From NCBI GenBank assembly GCA_944387015.1, contig CALXDH010000004.1, forward strand, positions 1 to 64,000: a DNA stretch of 64,000 nt. Direction: 5' to 3'. The position numbers and the translations under genes were made by a program. This document shows, one piece after another, positions 8,792 through 17,087 of this stretch (its first letter is position 1; each line of letters starts with the position of its first letter). This DNA is from an uncultured Oscillospiraceae bacterium. GTDB taxonomy: Bacteria > Bacillota > Clostridia > Oscillospirales > Oscillospiraceae. The notes under the pieces were generated by a model, which was given only the letters and a program-made list of their open reading frames with translations, was not told the origin of the DNA and ran no database searches.

Positions 8792-9700
8792 ATGTGGTTT
8801 TGGCTCTCTCTCATCGCGCTGCTCTGCTGGAGCGGCTCCGACCTCTTTTCCAAGATCGGCTGCCGGGATCCCCGGGACAAGTTCAGCCCCCTGAAGATGG
8901 TCATCGCCGTCGGTGTGGTCATGGGACTCCACGCCGCCTATGAGATCTTCGTGGGCGGAACGGAGATCAATCTCTCCATCCTTCTGACCTACCTGCCGGT
9001 TTCCCTGCTGTATATCGGCTCCATGACGCTGGGCTATGTGGGCCTGCGGTACATTGAGCTGTCCATTTCCTCCCCCATCTGCAACTCCTCCGGCGCACTG
9101 GTAGCAGTGATGACGCTGATCTTTTCCGGCATCAGCGGCTACTCTCCCCTGGCGCTGGTGGCGGTGGCGCTGGTGTGCGCCGGTGCCATCGGCCTGGGCG
9201 TGGTGGACGCCTGCGAGGATGAGGACCTCCGGGCCGCCCGGCAGGAGGCCAGCAACTACAAGTACGCCAAAAGCGCCATGGCCCTGGCCATGCCGGTGGC
9301 TTACTGCCTGCTGGATGCCGCCGGCACCTTTGCCGACAACCGGGTGCTGGAGACCCTCAACGAGGACAGTGCCAACGTGGCCTATGAGCTGACCTTCCTG
9401 CTGGCCGCCGTGGTGTGCTTTGTCTATGTGGTCCTCATCAAGCGCACCCCGCTGATCCCCAAGCTGGAAGCTCCCAAGTACATCGGCGCCGTGTGCGAGA
9501 CCGCCGGTCAGTTTGCTTACATCTACGCCATCGCCGATACCGAGCATCTGGCTATGTCCGCCCCCATCATCTCCTCCTACTGCGCCGCATCCGTGCTGTG
9601 GAGCCGCATTTTCCTGAAGGAAAAGCTCTCCTGGAAGCACTACCTGATGATCCTGCTGATCATCATCGGCATCGCCATCATGGGCTTTTTCGACATGTAA
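8792..9700 (+). CDS. EamA/DMT-family membrane transporter
   Basis: A 302-residue protein with about ten hydrophobic segments in two similar halves, as in EamA drug/metabolite transporters. The first helix starts directly at the initiator (MWFWLSLIALLCWSGSDLFSK), and ATG 8792 has TTAGGAG at 8774-8780. Members export amino acids, nucleosides or metabolites. Its substrate is unknown. Its place 39 bases after the YnbB-type enzyme suggests it may export a substrate or product of that PLP enzyme, which is inference only. A terminator follows at 9709-9748. Confidence 0.85.
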   Translation: MWFWLSLIALLCWSGSDLFSKIGCRDPRDKFSPLKMVIAVGVVMGLHAAYEIFVGGTEINLSILLTYLPVSLLYIGSMTLGYVGLRYIELSISSPICNSSGALVAVMTLIFSGISGYSPLALVAVALVCAGAIGLGVVDACEDEDLRAARQEASNYKYAKSAMALAMPVAYCLLDAAGTFADNRVLETLNEDSANVAYELTFLLAAVVCFVYVVLIKRTPLIPKLEAPKYIGAVCETAGQFAYIYAIADTEHLAMSAPIISSYCAASVLWSRIFLKEKLSWKHYLMILLIIIGIAIMGFFDM

Positions 9701-9708
9701 GAAAGTCC

Positions 9709-9748
9709 AAAAACCGCCCCTGCGCCATGCGGCACAGGGGCGGTTTTT
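9709..9748. terminator. Bidirectional intrinsic terminator
   Basis: The stem AAAACCGCCCCTG and its complement close a loop around TGCGCCATGCGG, followed by TTTTTCC. It sits between the convergent EamA and DUF368 genes. Confidence 0.85.
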
Positions 9749-9765
9749 CCTTAACATGATGCAGT

Positions 9766-10629
9766 TTATCCCCCGTCCTTTTGGATCTTTTGATCCAGAC
9801 GGGCTATAAAAAAGGCCAGGGCAAAGCCGCCCAGGCAGCATATGACGGACCACAGGACCTCTGCCGGTCTGCTGTACGTCGTAGGAATGATCACCAGCGT
9901 AGAAGCCAGCACGATGCCCAGGATGCCATGGAAGGCAATGGCGTAATGCCGCCGGAAAAACCAGCTCACCAGCCGGGCCAGCAGCAAAATCGTCAGGATC
10001 ATTCCCGGCAGACAGGCCGAGAGCACCAGCAGATCCAGCCGGGCCAGTCCCTCCAGCATCGGCTGGTACAGTCCCAGCGCCATCATCACGGAAGAAGAGG
10101 TCATCCCGGGGATCACCACACTCATGCCCCACAGTGCGCCGCAAAAATTATACCACCAGAAATTAGGCTCCACTGTTACGCAGATGACTTTTCCCACATA
10201 GAACAGGCTGAAAAATACTGCCAGCGCACATACCGCCATGCTCACCCAGGATCCGGCGGACCGTCCCTCCTTACCAGCCTCCCGGAAGAGAGAGGGGACC
10301 GTTCCCACGATCAGTCCAATAAAAAGCCAGGTGGTCACGGTACTGGAGACGTGGATGGCCGCTGCAATTCCCTTGGCAAAGCCCAGAAAGCCCAGGCACC
10401 AGCCAAGGCCCAACGGGATAAACCATTTCCAGTACCGTGGGATCGCCGCCCGTGGATGGGTCAGCGTCTCCATCAGCGGCCGGTAAATGTCAAATACCAC
10501 CGCCAGCACGCCGCCGGAGACACCGGGCAAAATGGCCCCCGCTCCGATCAGCACACCGCACAGCAGATCCCGCAGCCAGCGTTCCACAAAGCTCCTATTC
10601 CGTTTCCGCCTCAACGCCGCTTCCTCCAT
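9766..10629 (-). CDS. popT: DUF368 membrane protein (PopT-type undecaprenyl phosphate translocase)
   Basis: A 287-residue polytopic membrane protein with the DUF368 hallmarks GAILPGVSGGVLAVVFDIY near the N terminus and the mirrored GMSVVIPGMTSSSVMMALGLY in the second half, reflecting an internal repeat. Recent work on this family (PopT) assigns it to recycling of undecaprenyl phosphate across the membrane for wall synthesis. That function is taken from the family and is not visible here. It is monocistronic on the minus strand. Confidence 0.85.
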   Translation of the reverse strand: MEEAALRRKRNRSFVERWLRDLLCGVLIGAGAILPGVSGGVLAVVFDIYRPLMETLTHPRAAIPRYWKWFIPLGLGWCLGFLGFAKGIAAAIHVSSTVTTWLFIGLIVGTVPSLFREAGKEGRSAGSWVSMAVCALAVFFSLFYVGKVICVTVEPNFWWYNFCGALWGMSVVIPGMTSSSVMMALGLYQPMLEGLARLDLLVLSACLPGMILTILLLARLVSWFFRRHYAIAFHGILGIVLASTLVIIPTTYSRPAEVLWSVICCLGGFALAFFIARLDQKIQKDGG

Positions 10630-10795
10630 CTTTTTACATATTGAACAGTATAATAGCAGTTTTGCCGCCCGGTTTCAATCCGATACCGGCAGCGGTGCTG
10701 AAAAAATTGCCGTTTTTGTATGCCTCTCCCCAGTTTTTATGCATATATCACAAATCAAGAAAGTGTCAGAAGCGTTCTTATATGCATTTTATCTG

Positions 10796-10824
10796 TTGAC
10801 AGTTTCGTTGTTATCATGTAAACT
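10796..10824 (+). promoter_or_regulatory. Promoter of the metNIQ operon
   Basis: A consensus -35 TTGACA at 10796-10801 and TAAACT at 10819-10824 are separated by 17 bases, with TG at the extended -10 position. Transcription would begin near 10831, at the front of the T-box leader. Confidence 0.8.
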
Positions 10825-10830
10825 GTGCAT

Positions 10831-11127
10831 CAGTTATTAAAAAACCCGATAAGCAAAAGACGATGAAGGGAAGAGTACGCAAACAGGTACGTCAAAGAGA
10901 GCCCCGGTTGGTGAAAAGGGGTACGGAGGGGTTTGCTGAACATGGTCCCGGAGTTGCGTGGCCGACTGCGGATGCATAGGTCATGACGTGAGCGCACGTG
11001 ACAGCGCAGGAGTGTGATGGCACTTCGAAAGGCCGGTTCCGTGAGGAGCTGTGCGAACCAAGGTGGTACCGCGGCGTAGGTTTACGTTCGCCCTTGATGC
11101 AGATCACTGCACCAAGGGCGTTTTTTA
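10831..11127 (+). ncRNA. T-box leader, methionine specific
   Basis: The leader carries the usual T-box order: a stem I region with AGAGAG and GGTTGGTGAAAAGGGG, a probable specifier ATG at 10942-10944 (context GAACATGGTCCCGGAG), and the T-box sequence AACCAAGGTGGTACCGCGG at 11056-11073. The bulge TGGT can pair with the ACCA end of tRNA-Met. A terminator stem CGCCCTTG...CAAGGGCG with a T-run lies at 11089-11126. Uncharged tRNA-Met would stabilise the antiterminator and switch on methionine uptake. This leader fills most of the 538-base gap between the DUF368 gene and metN. Confidence 0.93.
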
Positions 11128-11167
11128 TTGCCCGCACGAAATTGATTCGTAAAGGAGCATCGCAATC

Positions 11168-12205
11168 GTGAGTGAATCCATCATTCAGATCCAGCATTTG
11201 AACAAGACCTTCGGCACCGGCGAAACCGCCGTCCACGCGCTGGAGGACATCAACCTGGACATCCGCCAGGGCGAGATCTTCGGCATCATCGGCCTCTCCG
11301 GCGCCGGCAAAAGCACGCTGGTCCGGTGCATGAATCTTCTGGAGCGTCCCACTTCCGGCTCCATCACCGTCAATGGCCAGCGTCTGGCCTGGATGGAGGG
11401 GGAAAAGCTGACCACCATCAGTGAGCGGGAACTGCGGCTGGCCCGTCGGAACGTGACCATGATCTTCCAGAGCTTCAACCTGCTCATGCAGCGCACCTGC
11501 CTGCAGAACGTGTGCTTCCCCATGGAGCTCAGCGGCCTGCCCCGTCAGCAGCAGCGCAAGCGCGCTATGGAGCTTCTCGACCTGGTGGGCCTGCGGGACA
11601 AGGCGGATGCCTATCCCGCCCAGCTCTCCGGCGGCCAGAAGCAGCGGGTGGCCATCGCCCGCTCCCTGGCAACCGATCCCAAGGTGCTGCTGTGCGACGA
11701 AGCCACTTCCGCCCTGGACCCCAACACCACCGCCTCCATCCTGACGCTTTTGAAGGACCTCAACCAAAAGCTGGGTGTCACCGTGGTGGTCATCACCCAC
11801 CAGATGAGCGTGATCGAGGAGATCTGCTCCCGGGTCGCCATTCTGGACGGCGGCGTCATCGCTGAGCAGGGACGGGTGGAGGACATTTTCTCCAATCCAA
11901 AAACCGAGATCGGCCGCCAGCTGGTGTATCCCGGCGGTGTCCAGATCGACCGGCTCCACGCCGCACGTGTCATCCGCATCGCCTTCAACGGCGGCTCTTC
12001 CGATGAACCGCTCATTGCCTCGCTCGCCATCGACTGCGGCGTGAAGGTCAATATCCTGGGCGCCGACACCCGTAGCATCGAGGGCAAGGCCTTCGGCACC
12101 ATGCTCCTGGGGCTGCCGGAGGACCCGGGCGACGCCGCCAAGGCGCTCCAGTACATCCGCTCGCAGCCCAATATCACCGTGGAGGAGGTTGAAAACCATG
12201 CTTGA
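11168..12205 (+). CDS. metN: Methionine ABC transporter ATP-binding protein
   Basis: A 345-residue ABC ATPase. Walker A (GLSGAGKST) is at about 42-50, the signature LSGGQKQRVAIARS at about 158-171, and Walker B VLLCDEATSALD follows. A C-terminal NIL domain of about 90 residues is present, which in MetN senses cytoplasmic methionine and inhibits transport. The start is GTG 11168 with AAAGGAGC upstream at 11150-11157. It is the first gene of metNIQ behind a Met T-box, and its end overlaps metI by 8 bases. Confidence 0.95.
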   Translation: MSESIIQIQHLNKTFGTGETAVHALEDINLDIRQGEIFGIIGLSGAGKSTLVRCMNLLERPTSGSITVNGQRLAWMEGEKLTTISERELRLARRNVTMIFQSFNLLMQRTCLQNVCFPMELSGLPRQQQRKRAMELLDLVGLRDKADAYPAQLSGGQKQRVAIARSLATDPKVLLCDEATSALDPNTTASILTLLKDLNQKLGVTVVVITHQMSVIEEICSRVAILDGGVIAEQGRVEDIFSNPKTEIGRQLVYPGGVQIDRLHAARVIRIAFNGGSSDEPLIASLAIDCGVKVNILGADTRSIEGKAFGTMLLGLPEDPGDAAKALQYIRSQPNITVEEVENHA

Positions 12206-12881
12206 GATTTTTACCGCAGCCTTCTGGGAGAAATACGGAAGCCTTCTGCTGGACGGCACCATCGATACGCTGATCATGGTGGTGATCTCCACGATCTTCG
12301 CCTACCTCATCGGCCTGCCGCTGGGTGTCTTGCTGGTCCTTACCGGGGACCACGGCATCTGGCCCCACAAAAACCTCAACCGCGTTCTGACATGGATCAT
12401 CAACATCGGCCGGTCACTGCCCTTCATCATCTTGATGATCGCCATTATGGATTTTACCAAGCTGCTGGTAGGCACCAAGATCGGTGTCCGGGGCGCCATC
12501 GTCCCCCTGGTGGTCTCCGCCGCCCCCTTCATTGCCCGGATGGTGGAAACCTCTCTTGCCGAGGTGGATGCCGGTGTGGTAGAAGCCGCTCAGTCCATGG
12601 GCGCATCCATTCCCCAGATCGTCTGGAAGGTCTACCTGCCGGAGGCAAAGCCCTCCCTGGTGCTGGGCGGTGCCATTTCCGTCATCACCATCCTGGCCTA
12701 CACCGCGATTGCCGGCGCTGTGGGTGCCGGCGGCCTGGGCGACCTGGCCATCCGGTACGGCTACAACCGCAAGGTCCCGTCCATGATGCTGGTGACCGTC
12801 ATTTTCCTGATCGTCCTGGTGCAGATCATTCAATTCGTTTTCAGCCGGGTGTCGAACCGCATCGACAAACGCTTGAAATAA
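12198..12881 (+). CDS. metI: Methionine ABC transporter permease
   Basis: A 227-residue permease with about five to six membrane helices. The ABC permease coupling loop EAAQSMGASIPQIVWKVYLPEA is in the expected place near residues 133-155. ATG 12198 is chosen because GGAGGAGG at 12181-12188 is well spaced, and it overlaps the metN stop by 8 bases, suggesting coupled translation. It forms the membrane channel for methionine import with MetN and MetQ. Confidence 0.95.
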   Translation: MLEIFTAAFWEKYGSLLLDGTIDTLIMVVISTIFAYLIGLPLGVLLVLTGDHGIWPHKNLNRVLTWIINIGRSLPFIILMIAIMDFTKLLVGTKIGVRGAIVPLVVSAAPFIARMVETSLAEVDAGVVEAAQSMGASIPQIVWKVYLPEAKPSLVLGGAISVITILAYTAIAGAVGAGGLGDLAIRYGYNRKVPSMMLVTVIFLIVLVQIIQFVFSRVSNRIDKRLK

Positions 12882-12915
12882 TTCACAATCTTATTATTCA
12901 ATGGAGGAAATGAAG

Positions 12916-13767
12916 ATGAACAAGAAGTTTTTGAGCCTGATTCTGGCCCTGGCCCTGTCCGCATCCCTGACCGCCTGCGGCAGCTCCGACACCACCGAGA
13001 CCACCGATGACACCGACAGCGGTGATACCGCCGAGACCGTCACGCTGAAGGTGGCTGCTTCCCCCACGCCCCACGCCGAGATCCTGGAGCAGGTCAAGCC
13101 CATTCTCGCTGAGCAGGGCATCGATCTGGTGATCACCGAGTACGGCGACTACATCGTTCCCAACACCGCTGTGGACGAGGGAGACGAGGACGCCAACTAC
13201 TTCCAGCATACCCCCTATCTGGAGCAGTTCAACGCGGAAAACGGCACCGATCTCGTGAGCGCGGGCAAGATCCATTACGAGCCCATGGGCATCTACGCCG
13301 GCAAGACCGCCTCTCTGGAGGAGCTGCCTGACGGTGCCACCATCGCCGTCCCCAACGACGCTACCAACGAGGCCCGCGCCCTGCAGCTGCTGGCCGCCCA
13401 GGGCCTGATTGAGATCGATCCCGAGGCCGGCCTCAACGCCACCCCCAACGACATCACCAGCAACCCCAAGAACCTGGAGTTCACGGAGCTGGATGCGGCC
13501 ATGATCCCCAACACCATCGAGGAATTTGACCTGAACGTCATCAACTCCAACTACGCCCTCCAGGCCGGTCTGAACCCCGCTGAGGATGCTCTGGCTTCCG
13601 AGGATGCCTCCTCCGACGCCGCCCAGACCTACGCCAACATCGTTGCCGTCAAGGCCGGTCACGAGAACGATCCCGCCATCGTGGCCCTGGTGGACGCGCT
13701 GCACTCTGAGGAGATCCAGGAGTTCATCAACACCACCTACGCCGGTTCCGTTCTGCCCATCGACTGA
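12916..13767 (+). CDS. metQ: Methionine-binding lipoprotein
   Basis: A 283-residue NlpA/MetQ-type lipoprotein. The signal sequence ends in a lipobox LTAC with lipid-modified Cys at about residue 22, followed by a D/T-rich linker. The body has the family motifs PHAEILEQVKP and YFQHTPYLEQFN. The ATG at 12916 is preferred over 12901 because GGAGG at 12903-12907 fits only the later start. It captures methionine outside the membrane for MetNI and is the last gene of the operon, followed by a terminator. Confidence 0.94.
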   Translation: MNKKFLSLILALALSASLTACGSSDTTETTDDTDSGDTAETVTLKVAASPTPHAEILEQVKPILAEQGIDLVITEYGDYIVPNTAVDEGDEDANYFQHTPYLEQFNAENGTDLVSAGKIHYEPMGIYAGKTASLEELPDGATIAVPNDATNEARALQLLAAQGLIEIDPEAGLNATPNDITSNPKNLEFTELDAAMIPNTIEEFDLNVINSNYALQAGLNPAEDALASEDASSDAAQTYANIVAVKAGHENDPAIVALVDALHSEEIQEFINTTYAGSVLPID

Positions 13768-13788
13768 TTCCCTACCTTCCATACCGTG

Positions 13789-13829
13789 AACCCCGCCCCG
13801 GCACAACTGTGCCGGGGCGGGGTTTTTTC
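13789..13829 (+). terminator. Intrinsic terminator of metNIQ
   Basis: A 16 bp stem AACCCCGCCCCGGCAC with its complement and a four-base loop is followed by a run of T. Confidence 0.9.
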
Positions 13830-13941
13830 AAAAAGCGCAGGCTTCCTATGCCGAAAGCCGCGTTTCCGTCACATACATTTCGCCTTTTCCCAGAAAAAAG
13901 GAGACACCGTTCCGGTGTCTCCTTCACGTACCGTTTTTCGC

Positions 13942-14313
13942 TCAATCGCCCATGGGGGCACCGCAGTGGGGGCAGAACTTGCTGTCAGATACCGCACCGC
14001 AGATGGGGCAGGCTTTCTCTCCGGAAACGGGCTCCGCCGCATCATCCTTGGCAGACTTGCAGGCTTCCAGCTCCGCGATCTTGGCCTTGGAGGCAGTGAC
14101 CGCGTCCACCAGTTCCCGCACCGCGTCGGGGATCTCGCCCTCATACTCATTGACGAACCATTCACCGATGGTCCGGTAATTCTTGTCGATCTCCTTCTGC
14201 TCGCCGGCGATGGCCACGCTGAGCTTCACCTGCTCGGCAGCGTCCTTGGTCTTGTCCGCAGCAACCGTGGCAACGTCTTTTGCCATCTTGGTCAGATCAT
14301 CAAAAAAAGCCAT
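13942..14313 (-). CDS. Small zinc-ribbon protein with a helical N-terminal region
   Basis: A 123-residue soluble protein. The first 90 residues are charged and helical with heptad-like spacing (AADKTKDAAEQVKLSVAIAGEQ and ELVDAVTASKAKIAELEACK). The C terminus is a zinc ribbon with two Cys pairs, CPICGAVSDSKFCPHCGAP. Many Firmicutes carry such proteins of unknown function. It is transcribed alone, from a clear promoter at 14393-14421. I do not recognise a specific role. Confidence 0.85.
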   Translation of the reverse strand: MAFFDDLTKMAKDVATVAADKTKDAAEQVKLSVAIAGEQKEIDKNYRTIGEWFVNEYEGEIPDAVRELVDAVTASKAKIAELEACKSAKDDAAEPVSGEKACPICGAVSDSKFCPHCGAPMGD

Positions 14314-14392
14314 ATCTGGATACTCCTTTCACGACCGGGCTTTTCCCGGCACTCTTTACAGTCTCTCCCGCGCAATGCTGGGCCATGCTATC

Positions 14393-14421
14393 AGTATAGC
14401 CCACTTTCCTGCGGAACGCAA
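14393..14421 (-). promoter_or_regulatory. Promoter of the zinc-ribbon gene
   Basis: On the minus strand TTGCGT (14416-14421) and TATACT (14393-14398) are separated by 17 bases. The start codon is about 75 bases downstream, after an apparent untranslated leader. Confidence 0.65.
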
Positions 14422-14437
14422 CCGAATTTCCGTTTGT

Positions 14438-15949
14438 TTACACATCGTTTTCAATCCATCCGGAGGCCCGTTCCACCGCCCGGCGCCACTGGCGGTATGC
14501 CGCCTCGCAGCTCTTTGCGTCCTGCCGGGGCGTAAAGACATGCTGGCTGCGGCGCAGGCGCTCCAGCACCGGCAATCCGCTCCAGACGCCCACCGCCAGT
14601 CCCGCCAGTGCGGCGGCGCCGAAGGCAGTGGTCTCCACCTGAGCGGGCCGGTCCACCGGCAGCCGCAGCAGATCCGCCTGTGTCTGCATCATGATGTCGC
14701 TGACAGATGCGCCGCCATCCACCCGCAGGGTGGTGATGGGGCAGGGGGCATCCTGATTCATGGCCCGTACCAGATCTGTGACCTGGAAGGCAATGGAATC
14801 CAGCACCGCCCGGGCAATATGCGCCCGGGTGCTGCCCCGGGTAAGTCCCACGATGGTCCCCCGGGCGTACATATCCCAGTAGGGCGCGCCCAGCCCCGTG
14901 AAGGCAGGCACCACCACCACGCCGCCGGCGTCCGGCACGCTCTCCGCCAGCCGGTCGCACATGGGAGCGGAATCGATGAGCTTGAGCTCATCCCGCAGCC
15001 ACTGGATGGCGCTGCCCGCATTGAATACGCTGCCCTCCAAGGCATAGGAGGTCTGCCCCTTCACCGACCAGCCGACGGAGGTCACCAGGCCCGCCCGGGA
15101 CCGCACCGGCGTGTGGCCCACATTCATCAGGGTAAAGCAGCCGGTGCCGTAGGTATTTTTCGCCTGGCCGGGGGTAAAGCACCCCTGGCCGAACAGCGCC
15201 GCCGGCTGGTCTCCCGCGCTGCCGCAGATGGGGATCCCGGCCAGCGTCTCCAGTCCCGGCAGCTCCGGTGCGATGACGCCGTAGGTCTCGCTGTTGGACC
15301 GGGGAGACGGCAGCAGCGACATGGGAACCCGCAGCGCCGCACACAGATCCTCGTCCCACTGGAGGGTGTGGATATTGAAGAGCATGGTGCGGGAGGCATT
15401 GGAGTAATCCGTCACATGGGCCCTGCCTCCGGTCAGGTTCCAGATGAGCCAGCTGTCCACCGTGCCTGCCAGCAGCTCCCCCCGCTCTGCCCGCTGCCGG
15501 GCGCCGGGAATATGGTCCAGCAGCCACTGCAGCTTCGTGCCGGAAAAATAGGCATCGATCAGAAGGCCCGTTTTCTCCGCCACCGTCTCCTCCAGGCCGT
15601 CCGCCTTGAGTTGGTCGCAGATGGGCGCCGTCCGGCGGCACTGCCACACGATGGCGTTGCTGACCGGTTCTCCTGTGCGGCGGTCCCACAAAATGGTGGT
15701 CTCCCGCTGGTTGGTGATGCCCACGGCAGCAATCTGCTTGGGGTCGATATGGGCGCTGTCCACCGCCTCCGCCAGTGCCCGGGCAGTGGTGGCCCAGATT
15801 TCCATGGGATCGTGCTCCACCCAGCCGGGCTGGGGATAGATCTGGCGGAAGGGATGCTGAGACCTGGCCACGATCTCCCCTGCCTGGTTGAACAAAATCG
15901 CCCGGGAACTGGTGGTTCCCTGATCCAGTGCCGCAACGTAAGTCTCCAT
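14438..15949 (-). CDS. glpK: Glycerol kinase
   Basis: A 503-residue FGGY-family kinase of normal length that phosphorylates glycerol to glycerol 3-phosphate. The N-terminal phosphate-binding motif DQGTTSSRAILF is at residues 9-20. NQRETTILWDRRTG and the FGGY-type signature around GGASVSDIMMQTQADLL are intact. A good GGAGAGGAG site precedes the ATG. No glpF or glpD is adjacent. The divergent neighbour is a lipase-like hydrolase, which could release glycerol, but that link is only suggestive. Confidence 0.96.
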   Translation of the reverse strand: METYVAALDQGTTSSRAILFNQAGEIVARSQHPFRQIYPQPGWVEHDPMEIWATTARALAEAVDSAHIDPKQIAAVGITNQRETTILWDRRTGEPVSNAIVWQCRRTAPICDQLKADGLEETVAEKTGLLIDAYFSGTKLQWLLDHIPGARQRAERGELLAGTVDSWLIWNLTGGRAHVTDYSNASRTMLFNIHTLQWDEDLCAALRVPMSLLPSPRSNSETYGVIAPELPGLETLAGIPICGSAGDQPAALFGQGCFTPGQAKNTYGTGCFTLMNVGHTPVRSRAGLVTSVGWSVKGQTSYALEGSVFNAGSAIQWLRDELKLIDSAPMCDRLAESVPDAGGVVVVPAFTGLGAPYWDMYARGTIVGLTRGSTRAHIARAVLDSIAFQVTDLVRAMNQDAPCPITTLRVDGGASVSDIMMQTQADLLRLPVDRPAQVETTAFGAAALAGLAVGVWSGLPVLERLRRSQHVFTPRQDAKSCEAAYRQWRRAVERASGWIENDV

Positions 15950-16045
15950 ATGTCAAAGCTCCTCTCCGCGCTCCCGCAAAGCCGCCGGGCTCTGCCTGCA
16001 CAGCACCTCAAAAAGCGCTTTCCAGCCACTCTCGCCGCCACCCGG

Positions 16046-16075
16046 CTGGCATTTTTTGCAGCGCTGTGCTATCAT
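16046..16075 (+). promoter_or_regulatory. Candidate promoter of the hydrolase-membrane protein pair
   Basis: CTGGCA at 16046-16051 and TATCAT at 16070-16075 are 18 bases apart, with TG in the extended -10 position. Confidence 0.4.
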
Positions 16076-16102
16076 AAGAGCAGATTTTCGATGATTTACG
16101 AC

Positions 16103-16131
16103 AGTATATCACAAAGAGGTGCTTTTTTCCA
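16103..16131 (-). promoter_or_regulatory. Candidate promoter of glpK
   Basis: Minus-strand TGGAAA (16126-16131) and extended TGATATACT (TATACT at 16103-16108) have a 17-base spacer. It would give a leader of about 145 bases. The -35 overlaps the start codon of the divergent hydrolase gene. Confidence 0.45.
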
Positions 16132-17087
16132 TGCTCCAACATGAATTCGCCTTTCCCTCCTCCGACGGGAAAACCGACCTGCACGCCGTGGACTGGGTCC
16201 CAGACAGTCCTGTCCGGGCCGTTTTGCAGATCTCCCACGGCGTGTCGGAGTACATCCTGCGTTACCAGGCACTGGCGTCTTTTCTGACGGAGCGGGGCAT
16301 TGCCGTGGCAGGACACGATCACCTGGGGCATGGTACGTCCGTGTCCCCCGGCGCTCCCCGGCTCTACTTCGGTCCCCGGGGCAGCTGGGATCTTGTAGAG
16401 GCAGATCTCTTCGCCCGCCACCAGTTGGTGCGGCAAAATTTCCCCGATGTGCCGGTATTCTTGATGGGCCACTCCATGGGCTCCTTCCTGGCCCGAACTT
16501 TCCTGATCCGCCATCCCGGCGCTGTGGAGGGCGCCATCATCATGGGCACCGGACAGCCTTCTTCCGCCGTTTTAGCTGCCGGAAAAATTCTTATGGACCG
16601 GGAGGCCCGGCGAAAGGGGACGGATACCCTGCCCAGCACACTGGCAGGCCGGCTGTCCTTTGCCGCCTATAACCGGCACTTTGCCCCCAACCGTACGGAT
16701 TTTGACTGGCTCTCCCGCAACCCGGAAAACGTGGACCGCTATCTGACGGATCCTCTGTGCGGCGGTATGCCTACCACAGGGCTGTTCCGGGAGATGCTGC
16801 ATGGCCTCTCGTTCCTTTCTCACCCTCAGAATCTGCGGCAGATGGACCCCGGCACGCCGGTGCTGTTTCTCTCCGGTGCCATGGACCCAGTGGGGAACAT
16901 GGGCAAAGAGGTACGGCACGTCTGCGCCCAGTTCCGGCAGGCCGGTGTCCGGGATGTGACCTGCAAGCTCTATCCCCAGCTACGGCACGAGATCCTCTTT
17001 GAGACGTGCCGGGAAACCATATACAGTGATCTGGCCCAATGGCTGGAAGCCCGCCTTCCCGCCGTGCGAAAGGAGGCGGCCCGGTGA
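16131..17087 (+). CDS. Alpha/beta hydrolase, monoacylglycerol lipase-like (serine aminopeptidase S33 type)
   Basis: A 318-residue hydrolase. The oxyanion segment ISHGVSEYILRYQALASFL, the substrate-side GHDHLGHGTS and the nucleophile elbow GHSMGS give the monoacylglycerol lipase/lysophospholipase pattern. The acid lies near FLSGAMDPVGN and the catalytic histidine in QLRHEILFE. There is no signal peptide, so it acts in the cytoplasm or at the inner membrane face. ATG 16131 has AAAGAGGT upstream. Its stop overlaps the next GTG start by four bases, so the two are translated together. Confidence 0.85.
   Translation: MLQHEFAFPSSDGKTDLHAVDWVPDSPVRAVLQISHGVSEYILRYQALASFLTERGIAVAGHDHLGHGTSVSPGAPRLYFGPRGSWDLVEADLFARHQLVRQNFPDVPVFLMGHSMGSFLARTFLIRHPGAVEGAIIMGTGQPSSAVLAAGKILMDREARRKGTDTLPSTLAGRLSFAAYNRHFAPNRTDFDWLSRNPENVDRYLTDPLCGGMPTTGLFREMLHGLSFLSHPQNLRQMDPGTPVLFLSGAMDPVGNMGKEVRHVCAQFRQAGVRDVTCKLYPQLRHEILFETCRETIYSDLAQWLEARLPAVRKEAAR

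Noticed and set aside
10830-11167. SAM riboswitch before metNIQ
   Set aside because: The leader carries the T-box sequence, specifier and terminator of a tRNA-sensing element, and the SAM core motifs were not seen.
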